DNA from: Alphaproteobacteria bacterium
Lineage (GTDB): Bacteria; Pseudomonadota; Alphaproteobacteria; Rhizobiales; Devosiaceae
DNA length: 5,419 nt
NCBI GenBank assembly: GCA_013152625.1
Contig: JAADFY010000105.1
Coordinates: forward strand, 1 to 5,419
Direction of reading: 5' to 3'
The notes beneath the pieces were generated by a model. That model made no database searches. It saw only the letters and a program-made list of their open reading frames with translations, and was not told the origin of the DNA. How positions within the stretch are numbered: the stretch's first letter is position 1; each line of letters opens with the position of its first letter. Positions 1 through 5,419 of the stretch are shown one piece after another. Both the position numbers and the translations under genes were made by a program.

Positions 1-1
1 G

Positions 2-658
2 GTGTCCGGGCCGCGTCCGGCAGACCCGGACCCTGTGTTTGCTGCCGCGCAAGTCACCCCGGGAGACTGGGCGGGCCATATTGTGCGGGGCGATCTGACG
101 CCCAAAACCGATGAGACCGTAACCCTGGCCGGGGGCAGCCTGACCGATCATCAGGATCGCACCCTGCATGTGCGCGGCATCTGCACCCTGCGCGATGATG
201 GCATGAAGGTGGTGGAGCAGCACCTGTTTAACCCGCACGGGTCGATTTTTACTTTCCTCTGCGAAGAGGGGTCCGACAATGGCGGCCTCGGCCGGGCGCC
301 GGATGCGGCCAGCTTTATTGCCGCCGGGATCGGTTTTTGTTTCATGACCCAACTGGGCCGATACGCAAAAATCACCAAAAAGGACCTGAAAAGCTACCGG
401 ATTGTGCAGGACGCGCACTTTTCACGCGGTGGTGCCACGGGAAAGACCGGAAAGCCGGGTTCTGCCGACCCGCTTGAAACCCACGTTTTCATCGAAACAG
501 ACGAAGACGCGAACTATGGGCGCCAATTGCTCGATATGTCCGAGCAAACCTGTTTTTTGCATGCTTTTTGCAAGGCCGAACTGAAAGCAAAAGTAAAAAT
601 TCGCTCCCTGACCAACGCGAGAAAAAACAATCAAGGATTGCCCCATGTCCGATCATGA
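2..658 (+). CDS. OsmC/Ohr-family redox protein, 5' end cut by window edge
   Basis: The C-terminal two thirds look like an OsmC/Ohr fold, a family of thiol-dependent peroxide-detoxifying or related proteins in the cytoplasm. Counting from the GTG at position 2, the signature region is at about residues 94-122: a GG-rich turn, then GRAPDAASFIAAGIGFCFMT, giving the first candidate redox cysteine (C113). It is followed by the usual helix ending in GRYA. The second candidate cysteine is C184 in EQTCFLHAFC, with an extra Cys at 190. The C113-C184 spacing of 71 is somewhat longer than the roughly 64 of classical OsmC/Ohr; a Gly/Lys-rich insert near residues 142-156 may explain this. Residues 1-50 do not match the core domain and look like a linker, and the reading frame is open to the window edge. 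The protein is therefore probably longer, perhaps with another domain upstream. The last 14 bases overlap the aldehyde dehydrogenase gene, suggesting co-translation. The family call is fairly safe; the substrate and any role in the pathway are unknown. Confidence 0.7.
   Translation: MSGPRPADPDPVFAAAQVTPGDWAGHIVRGDLTPKTDETVTLAGGSLTDHQDRTLHVRGICTLRDDGMKVVEQHLFNPHGSIFTFLCEEGSDNGGLGRAPDAASFIAAGIGFCFMTQLGRYAKITKKDLKSYRIVQDAHFSRGGATGKTGKPGSADPLETHVFIETDEDANYGRQLLDMSEQTCFLHAFCKAELKAKVKIRSLTNARKNNQGLPHVRS
633..637 (+). promoter_or_regulatory. Ribosome binding site of the aldehyde dehydrogenase gene
   Basis: AAGGA lies 7 bases before the ATG at 645, inside the last codons of the OsmC-like gene. It supports this ATG as the true start and makes the 14-base gene overlap credible. 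Confidence 0.7.
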
Positions 659-2129
659 CGCCCCTGTTGAAACCGATTTGTTTATTGGCGGTTCGGTGCA
701 AAAAGCGCGCGGCGGACAAACCTATCCCATTTACAACCCCGCCCGGCCGTCCGAACTGGTCGGACACGCCGCCCGGGCCGGCGTTGAGGATGTCGATGAT
801 GCGGTGATGGCGGCCCGGCAGGCATTTCCCGCCTGGTCGCGCACCACCTATGCCGAGCGGGCCGGGCTTTTGAACCAGATCGCCGACCACCTGGTGGCCG
901 ACGAAGGCGATGTCGCCTACCGTTCGCGGCTTTTTTGCCGGGAACATGGCAAGATCATCAAGGAAACCATGCTCGAAATGTCGCGGCTGGGGGACCGGTT
1001 CCGACTTACAGCAAGTTACGCCGACCGGCTGGCAACCGACGAAAAACTGGCCGGGCCGCCGTTTGATACGATCATCACCCGCCAGCCCCGGGGGGTCGCC
1101 GCCCTGATCGTGCCCTGGAACTGGCCGCTGTCGATCCTTGGGGCCAAGCTGCCCCAGGCCCTCATGGCGGGCAATACGGTGGTGGTCAAACCCTCGGCCA
1201 ATTCCGCCCTTGCCCCGGCGCTTACCATTCAAAAGATCGCGCAATTGCTGCCCCCCGGGGTGCTCAATGTGGTCACCGGACATTCAGGAGATATCGGCGA
1301 TGCGCTGGTGGGGCACCGGGATGTGTCTTACGTCAATTTTACCGGCTCCGTTGAGGTGGGGCGGCACGTCATGGGGGTGGCGGCGAAAAACCTGACCCCG
1401 GTCACCCTTGAGCTGGGGGGCAATGATCCGGCCATCGTGCTGGACGATGCCGTTCTTGATGACGGGGCGTTCATGCGCCTTTACATGGGCACTTTCATGT
1501 CCACCGGTCAGATCTGCATGGCGTTAAAACGGCTTTATGTGCACCGCTCGCGCTATGACGCGGTGGTTGAAGGCTTGCGGGCGGTGTGCGACCGGCAGGT
1601 GGTGGGGGACGGACTTCTGCCTGAGACTACCATGGGTCCGCTGAACAACAAATCCCAGCAAAAAATCGTTCGCGACATGATCGGGGAGGCAAAAAGCGCC
1701 GGCGAGGAAGTTTTGGAACTGGGCACGGTGCCCGACCCCGAACTTTACGAAACGGGCTATTTCCAGCGCCCCACTCTGGTGCTCAAACCCGACGCCGGGC
1801 TGGATGTTGTGGGCAAGGAACAATTCGGGCCGGTGTTGCCGATCATGACGTTTGACACCGAAGAAGAAGCGATCGCGCTGGCCAATGAAAGCGAATTCGG
1901 GCTGTGCTCTTCGGTGTGGAGCGAAGACATGGACCGGGCCGTGCGCATCGCCCGCCAGCTTGAGGCCGGATACACCTATGTGAACGCCCACGGCCCTACG
2001 GCACAGGACGGCAGAGGGCCATTTGGCGGTTTCAAAAATTCCGGCATCGGGCGAAACCTTGGATATGAGGGGATCATCCAGTTTCAGGGTTACCATTCGA
2101 TTTCCGGCGCGGCTGGATCGCTGAACTAG
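645..2129 (+). CDS. NAD(P)-dependent aldehyde dehydrogenase
   Basis: Full-length cytoplasmic aldehyde dehydrogenase (494 residues, normal for the superfamily), oxidising an aldehyde to its carboxylic acid with NAD+ or NADP+. All hallmark residues are visible. The PWNWP motif has the oxyanion-hole Asn159. Lys182 in VVKPS contacts the cofactor. The Rossmann segment carries FTGS at 232-235. The general base is Glu256 in LELGG, the catalytic nucleophile is Cys291 in GQICMALKR, and Glu392 in KEQFGPV binds the nicotinamide ribose. The C-terminal GPFGGFKNSGIGR follows at 458-470. The Glu256-Cys291 spacing matches that of active enzymes. The GQ-C-xx-KRLYVH form of the catalytic loop recalls the AldA-like branch of the superfamily (Streptomyces AldA type); this is from memory, and substrate class cannot be inferred from it. 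The start is set by AAGGA 7 bases upstream. The gene lies in line with a TRAP transporter and a ThDP enzyme, so the likely substrate is an aldehyde made by that enzyme. Alternative: a semialdehyde or betaine-aldehyde type dehydrogenase. Confidence 0.95.
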   Translation: MSDHDAPVETDLFIGGSVQKARGGQTYPIYNPARPSELVGHAARAGVEDVDDAVMAARQAFPAWSRTTYAERAGLLNQIADHLVADEGDVAYRSRLFCREHGKIIKETMLEMSRLGDRFRLTASYADRLATDEKLAGPPFDTIITRQPRGVAALIVPWNWPLSILGAKLPQALMAGNTVVVKPSANSALAPALTIQKIAQLLPPGVLNVVTGHSGDIGDALVGHRDVSYVNFTGSVEVGRHVMGVAAKNLTPVTLELGGNDPAIVLDDAVLDDGAFMRLYMGTFMSTGQICMALKRLYVHRSRYDAVVEGLRAVCDRQVVGDGLLPETTMGPLNNKSQQKIVRDMIGEAKSAGEEVLELGTVPDPELYETGYFQRPTLVLKPDAGLDVVGKEQFGPVLPIMTFDTEEEAIALANESEFGLCSSVWSEDMDRAVRIARQLEAGYTYVNAHGPTAQDGRGPFGGFKNSGIGRNLGYEGIIQFQGYHSISGAAGSLN

Positions 2130-2148
2130 AAAACGACATTTAACTGTG

Positions 2149-2162
2149 GCGCCAACCGGCGC
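2149..2162 (+). repeat. Small GC stem-loop between the aldehyde dehydrogenase and dctP genes
   Basis: GCGCC and GGCGC form a perfect 5-base-pair stem around an AACC loop, followed by six A residues and then the dctP ribosome binding site. The left arm also lies in an 8-base palindrome, TGGCGCCA (2147-2154). There is no T-run after the stem, so it is not an intrinsic terminator. It could protect the 5' end of a processed transporter mRNA, tune translation of dctP, or be a chance GC pairing. The rest of the 51-base gap holds nothing else recognisable. Confidence 0.4.
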
Positions 2163-2167
2163 AAAAA

Positions 2168-2173
2168 AGGGAG
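2168..2173 (+). promoter_or_regulatory. Ribosome binding site of dctP
   Basis: AGGGAG sits 7 bases before the ATG at 2181. It is the strongest Shine-Dalgarno match among the transporter genes, in keeping with the high level at which binding proteins are normally made relative to their membrane partners. Confidence 0.75.
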
Positions 2174-2180
2174 AATTTAT

Positions 2181-3176
2181 ATGAACCGTTTGATTTCACT
2201 TGCATTGGGTAGCGTTCTGGTGGCCGGCGTTGCCGCCGGCCCGGCGCTTTCCCAACAGCTCAGCCTGAGCTATTTCATGGGACCCGCCCACCCGATGAAT
2301 GCTGCGGTGTTCACCCCGTTTGCGGAAAAGCTGGCCGAGGTTTCGGGGGGCAAAATGAGCATTCAGCAGTTTCCCGCCGGCGCCCTTAATTCCGCACCGC
2401 CGCGCCAGTATTCCATCCTGATTGACGGCGTAGCCGACGTGGCCTTTGCCCTGCCCGGCTATACCTCACAACTGTTCCCCATGACCAATGTGATCACGGT
2501 GCCCACGGTGTGCGCGAGTGCGGTGGCCTGCACCGATGCATTGATCGGGGCCAAAGATACCCTTGAGGGCGAATATAACGCAAAAGTGCTGGCGATCTGG
2601 GCCAACGACCCGCCGGTGCTCATGACCAGAAACAAGCCCGTGCGCGCCCTTGAGGACCTGGCCGGCATGACCGTTCGGGTCACCTCGGCCCAGGACGTGC
2701 CGTTCATGGAAGCACTGGGAGCCTCGGCGGTCTCGCAACCGGTCAATGTGATCAATCAGAACCTGTCCAACGGGGTGATCGACGCGATTGCCATTGACCC
2801 CTCGGCCTTTTTGTCCTTTGCGCTGTATGAGCCGGCAAATTACGTCACCGTAGGCATTCCCGGGTCCGGCTCAGCGTTTGTTCTCTTGATGAATAATGGT
2901 GTTTTTGATGCCCTCTCGGAGGAGGAACAAGGCTGGATCAACGAAGCGTCGGGGGACTGGCTGTCGCGGTCCGGGGGGCAGATGTATGGTCGGATTGCCC
3001 AGCGCGGCATTGATGTGGCGGTGGAAAACGGGGTCGAGCTGATCGAGCTTTCCGCCGAAGAACGCCAGCGCTTTCTGGATGCCATTGCCGGCGAGATGGC
3101 CGCCTTCAAGGCCAAAGAACTGGCGCCGGGTGTAACCGGGGCCGACATGATGGCCATGATGGGCGCCGGCTCGTAG
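2181..3176 (+). CDS. dctP: TRAP transporter periplasmic substrate-binding protein (DctP family)
   Basis: Extracytoplasmic solute receptor of a tripartite ATP-independent periplasmic (TRAP) transporter; it captures an organic acid and hands it to the DctQM membrane complex. The length of 331 residues is typical. Residues 1-24 are a Sec signal peptide: a short n-region with Arg3, a hydrophobic core, and a probable cleavage after ALS before QQ. The mature protein shows the family pattern: an opening strand with GPAHPMN, FAEKLAEVSGGKMSIQQFPAGAL, then GVADVAFALPGY. Next come LMTRNKPVRALEDLAGMTVRV and a GA-containing segment, and NLSNGVIDAIAID matches the usual helix before the second lobe. Arg166 in TVRV is in the position of the conserved Arg that salt-bridges the substrate carboxylate in DctP proteins. 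A Cys pair, C111 and C117, is unusual and may form a disulfide. The dctP symbol reflects family only; C4-dicarboxylate specificity is not implied. Given the neighbours, a 2-oxo or hydroxy acid is the favoured guess. Confidence 0.93.
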   Translation: MNRLISLALGSVLVAGVAAGPALSQQLSLSYFMGPAHPMNAAVFTPFAEKLAEVSGGKMSIQQFPAGALNSAPPRQYSILIDGVADVAFALPGYTSQLFPMTNVITVPTVCASAVACTDALIGAKDTLEGEYNAKVLAIWANDPPVLMTRNKPVRALEDLAGMTVRVTSAQDVPFMEALGASAVSQPVNVINQNLSNGVIDAIAIDPSAFLSFALYEPANYVTVGIPGSGSAFVLLMNNGVFDALSEEEQGWINEASGDWLSRSGGQMYGRIAQRGIDVAVENGVELIELSAEERQRFLDAIAGEMAAFKAKELAPGVTGADMMAMMGAGS

Positions 3177-3191
3177 GGTTACCTGAGCGGC

Positions 3192-3716
3192 GTGAAAAAC
3201 GCATTTGCAACATTAGAAGAGTGGCTTGGCCATCTGGCCAGGCTGCTCGCCGTCATCTCTTCGGTGTCGCTGGTGGCGCTGGCGCTGGTTACCGGCGTTT
3301 CGGTGATCTGGCGCTATGTGCTGCGGGACCCGATATTCGGTATCGAGGACGTCTCCACGGTGCTGCTGGCGGTAACGGTGGCGGGGGCCATATCCTACGG
3401 GGGAATTTCAGGCTCCCACGTCAATGTCAATCTGATCGGGTTTTTCGTCAAACGGCGGGTGACCCGGTTCAGTGACGCCTTCGTGCGCCTGCTTGGGGCA
3501 GCCATATCGGGCTTTGCTTCTGTGGCGCTGTTCGTTAAAGGGGGATGCGGTGTGCCCTGTGGCGATTTCACCCCCAACATGGCAATCCTGCACCAGCCGT
3601 TTTACTATCTGCTCGGAGTGGCCCTGGGCATTTACAGCGCGGTTTTGCTGGTGCAACTGGCCCAGGGGTTGGCCCACTTTTCCGACCCCGATGACCCCAA
3701 CCCGTTCACCGACTGA
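3192..3716 (+). CDS. dctQ: TRAP transporter small permease subunit (DctQ family)
   Basis: Small membrane subunit of the TRAP complex, 174 residues, normal for DctQ. Four membrane segments can be seen at roughly residues 15-40, 53-73, 97-117 and 136-158. The family pattern WRYVLRDPIFGIEDVS (Arg41, Glu52) follows segment 1, and SHVNVN (His76) follows segment 2. The basic stretch KRRVTRF (87-93) marks the segment 2-3 loop as cytoplasmic, which puts the segment 3-4 loop in the periplasm. That loop carries two cysteines (C119, C123) in GGCGVPCGD. The start is GTG: the frame is closed by the dctP stop codon 18 bases upstream, and the only other possible start between them is a CTG at 3183. There is no good ribosome binding site at the usual distance (a weak GAG at 3185-3187; an AGGG at 3175-3178 is too far), so translation probably depends on ribosomes finishing dctP. 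The start codon is less certain than the family. Confidence 0.9.
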   Translation: MKNAFATLEEWLGHLARLLAVISSVSLVALALVTGVSVIWRYVLRDPIFGIEDVSTVLLAVTVAGAISYGGISGSHVNVNLIGFFVKRRVTRFSDAFVRLLGAAISGFASVALFVKGGCGVPCGDFTPNMAILHQPFYYLLGVALGIYSAVLLVQLAQGLAHFSDPDDPNPFTD

Positions 3717-5020
3717 TGACCGGGCTTGAAATCGGCATTTTGGGGTTCGGGTCGCTGTTCGCGCTGCTACTGGCGCGCATGCCGGTGGCCACGACCATGC
3801 TTTTGGTGGGGGCGGTGGGGATATTTCTCATTCGCCCGGCCGCTGTGCTGCCGGTGGTGGCGGGGGAGATTTTCTCGGAATCGACCAACTTTTCTCTTAC
3901 CATCCTGCCCCTGTTCATCCTGATGGGAAATCTGGCCGGAGTGTCGGGCATGAGCCGCGATCTTTATGACGCCGCCCACGCCCTGTTCGGACATTTGCGC
4001 GGCGGGCTGGCCTCCTCGACCATCGTTGGCTGCGCCGGGTTTTCCGCCCTGTCGGGCTCGTCGCTGGCCTCGGCCTTAACCATGGGCCGCGTCGCATTGC
4101 CGGAAATGAAGCGCTACAATTATGCGGACTCTCTGGCCACAGGCGCGGTGGCGGCGGGGGGAACGCTGGGCATATTGATCCCGCCCTCGGCGGGGTTCGT
4201 GGTCTATGCCATTTTGACCGAAGTCTCCATTGGCCGCCTGTTCATGGCCGGGGTGCTGCCGGGGCTCATGCTCACCTTGTTGTTTATCGTCACCATCTGG
4301 ATCCTGACCAGTCTTCGCCCGAATCTGGCGCCGAAGGCCGCGGCGGCGGCGCCCCTTGGCGCCCGGTTACGGGCAGTGGGCCGGGCGTTCTGGATTACTG
4401 CGATCATTACGGTGACCATTGGCGGCATTTATCTTGGCGTGTTCTCGGCCATCGAGGCGGCGGGGATCGGGGCGCTGCTGGCGGCGCTGGTGGCGTTTTT
4501 TCGCGGGCGTCTGGGGTGGACGGAAATCAAACAGGTGCTCCTGAGCACCCTTAAATCTTCGGGGACTGTGTTTTTCATTCTGTTCGGGGCCTTTGTGTTC
4601 AAGACGTTTATCGCGTTTACCGGCATTCCCTTCGCCATGACCACCGCCATTACTGAATCGGGCCTTTCGGGCCTGCAGGTGGTGCTCTTGATTCTGGCGC
4701 TGTTTATCGTTCTGGGCACCTTTTTAGAAGGGTTCGCCATTCTGGTGCTCACCGTTCCCCTCGCCCAGCCCATCCTGCAAAGTTTTGGCATCGACATGAT
4801 CTGGTTCGGGGTTTTAATCGTTGTGGTGCTGGAAATGGCGTTGATCTCGCCGCCGGTGGGGCTGAATGTATTTGTGGTGAAAGGCATCGCACCGGGGGTG
4901 TCGATGGTGACCATTTTTCGCGGTATCTGGCCATTCTGGCTGGCCATGCTGGTGGCGGTGGGGATTATATTGATGTTCCCGCAGATCGCCCTGTTCATCC
5001 CCAACTCCATGTTCGGCTGA
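3716..5020 (+). CDS. dctM: TRAP transporter large permease subunit (DctM family)
   Basis: Main transport subunit, an elevator-type inner-membrane protein of 434 residues (typical size) that couples substrate import to a sodium gradient. It is hydrophobic throughout, with about a dozen membrane or re-entrant segments. Recognisable family motifs are FSALSGSSLASALTMG (109-124, the Ser/Gly-rich first hairpin near the sodium site), GGTLGILIPPSAGFVVYA (148-165), and the second-half counterparts FSAIEAAGIGALL (243-255), LGTFLEGFAILVLTVPLAQP (333-352) and ISPPVGLNVFVVKG (377-390). The two halves show the inverted-repeat design with an SGSS motif in one hairpin and a TFLEG motif in the other. The ATG shares its A with the TGA stop of dctQ (TGATG), and no Shine-Dalgarno is visible, which indicates translational coupling. 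The family is clear; substrate is not readable from this subunit. Confidence 0.95.
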   Translation: MTGLEIGILGFGSLFALLLARMPVATTMLLVGAVGIFLIRPAAVLPVVAGEIFSESTNFSLTILPLFILMGNLAGVSGMSRDLYDAAHALFGHLRGGLASSTIVGCAGFSALSGSSLASALTMGRVALPEMKRYNYADSLATGAVAAGGTLGILIPPSAGFVVYAILTEVSIGRLFMAGVLPGLMLTLLFIVTIWILTSLRPNLAPKAAAAAPLGARLRAVGRAFWITAIITVTIGGIYLGVFSAIEAAGIGALLAALVAFFRGRLGWTEIKQVLLSTLKSSGTVFFILFGAFVFKTFIAFTGIPFAMTTAITESGLSGLQVVLLILALFIVLGTFLEGFAILVLTVPLAQPILQSFGIDMIWFGVLIVVVLEMALISPPVGLNVFVVKGIAPGVSMVTIFRGIWPFWLAMLVAVGIILMFPQIALFIPNSMFG

Positions 5021-5023
5021 TTC

Positions 5024-5419
5024 ATGAGAACGAGCGCCGCGCATGCTCTTCTTGAAAGCCTTAAATCGGTCGGCGTGGATTATGTCTTTTGCAATCCGGG
5101 CAGCGATTTCGCGCCGGTGATCGAAGAACTGGCGACGGGACCGACCGGTGATTTCCCCCAATTTCTGACCGTGGCCGACGAGCGGCTCGCACCGGCCCTG
5201 GCCCATGGCTACTATCTGGCCAGCGGCGACATGGCGGCCATGATGGTGCACGTCAATGTAGGGCTGGCCAACGCGGTAATGGGGCTGATCAATGCGCGCT
5301 CCGACGATATTCCCATGTTCGTTTTAGCGGGCCGCACGCCACTTTCCACCGGCGACCGGACCGGGGCACGGGATTCGCCCATTCAATACGGGCAGGAAAT
5401 GTACGATCAGGGGGCGCTG
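5024..5419 (+). CDS. Thiamine-diphosphate-dependent enzyme, benzoylformate decarboxylase/acetolactate synthase superfamily, N-terminal part
   Basis: First 132 residues of a ThDP enzyme (such proteins are usually 520-570 residues), open at the right edge. It is the N-terminal Pyr domain. It opens with a helix and GVDYVFCNPGSDF, the match to the GNPGSNE segment of benzoylformate decarboxylase. It continues with ADERLAPALAHGYYLASGD, which carries the catalytic Glu (E53) that activates ThDP. Next are VHVNVGLANAVMGLINA and IPMFVLAGRTP. Ser27, Glu53 and His76 align with Ser26, Glu47 and His70 of Pseudomonas benzoylformate decarboxylase, and the Glu-His distance is 23 in both. VNVG replaces the usual GPG turn seen in acetolactate synthases. 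The closing part, QYGQEMYDQG, resembles a poorly characterised group annotated only as thiamine-pyrophosphate-requiring proteins. The start is fixed by an in-frame TGA (the dctM stop) 6 bases upstream. There is no Shine-Dalgarno, so coupling to dctM is likely. Role inferred: decarboxylation or carboligation of a 2-oxo acid brought in by the adjacent transporter. Confidence 0.85.
   Translation, partial: MRTSAAHALLESLKSVGVDYVFCNPGSDFAPVIEELATGPTGDFPQFLTVADERLAPALAHGYYLASGDMAAMMVHVNVGLANAVMGLINARSDDIPMFVLAGRTPLSTGDRTGARDSPIQYGQEMYDQGAL

Noticed and set aside
2..4. GTG at position 2 as the true start of the OsmC-like gene
   Set aside because: Only one base precedes it, so neither a ribosome binding site nor an upstream stop can be seen; the linker-like sequence after it suggests the gene begins outside the window.
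489..1283. Long open frame on the - strand (264 codons)
   Set aside because: It is antisense to the clear aldehyde dehydrogenase and OsmC-like genes; the translation is rich in Gly, Arg, His and Pro with no family motif, as expected for the shadow of a GC-rich gene.
1524..2096. Open frame on the - strand (190 codons)
   Set aside because: It lies wholly inside the aldehyde dehydrogenase gene on the other strand, with no recognisable domain.
2149..2168. Intrinsic terminator after the aldehyde dehydrogenase gene
   Set aside because: The hairpin is short and is followed by A residues, not T residues, on the + strand; on the - strand the T-run would precede the stem.
2100..2180. Promoter for the transporter genes
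   Set aside because: The AT-richer stretch around 2130-2145 has no pair of -35 and -10 boxes at acceptable spacing.
2224..2246. Repeated GCCGGC motifs
   Set aside because: They fall in the Ala/Gly-rich signal peptide codons of dctP and are explained by codon choice.
2181..3716. DctP-DctQ readthrough fusion, because the two genes share a frame across a TAG
   Set aside because: Both proteins are complete at their usual lengths, and a periplasmic protein fused this way to DctQ is not expected; the shared frame is probably chance.
4429..5025. Open frame on the - strand (198 codons)
   Set aside because: It mirrors the dctM coding frame; the product is low-complexity and rich in Asn, Thr, Met and Pro, with no motif.

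Overview
The window is a stretch of GC-rich bacterial chromosome or large replicon in which every gene lies on the + strand and is packed like a single operon. The strong G/C preference at third codon positions, the style of the proteins and the tripartite (TRAP) transporter fit an alphaproteobacterium, such as a Rhodobacterales or Hyphomicrobiales relative. That placement is an inference; no rRNA or marker gene is present to settle it.

Layout from left to right: (1) the 3' part of an OsmC/Ohr-like redox protein gene, cut by the left edge (2-658). (2) A full aldehyde dehydrogenase gene (645-2129), whose start overlaps the end of the first gene by 14 bases. (3) A 51-base gap holding a small GC hairpin and a good ribosome binding site. 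(4) A complete TRAP transporter: periplasmic binding protein DctP (2181-3176), small membrane subunit DctQ (3192-3716) and large permease DctM (3716-5020). These are separated by a 15-base gap and a one-base stop/start overlap. (5) The first 132 codons of a thiamine-diphosphate (ThDP) enzyme (5024-5419), starting 3 bases after dctM and cut by the right edge.

Read together, the genes suggest a small uptake-and-catabolism module. DctP would capture an organic acid in the periplasm and DctQM would import it with sodium. The ThDP enzyme would decarboxylate a 2-oxo acid to an aldehyde, and the aldehyde dehydrogenase would oxidise the aldehyde to a carboxylic acid. The N-terminus of the ThDP enzyme keeps the positions equivalent to catalytic Ser26, Glu47 and His70 of benzoylformate decarboxylase. 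This makes a mandelate/benzoylformate-like logic plausible, but the substrate cannot be read from the sequence. Other points of note are paired cysteines in the periplasmic parts of both DctP and DctQ, and the lack of clear Shine-Dalgarno sites for dctQ, dctM and the ThDP gene, which suggests translational coupling. No RNA gene, mobile element, CRISPR array, convincing promoter or terminator was seen, and no gene-free stretch exceeds about 51 bases.
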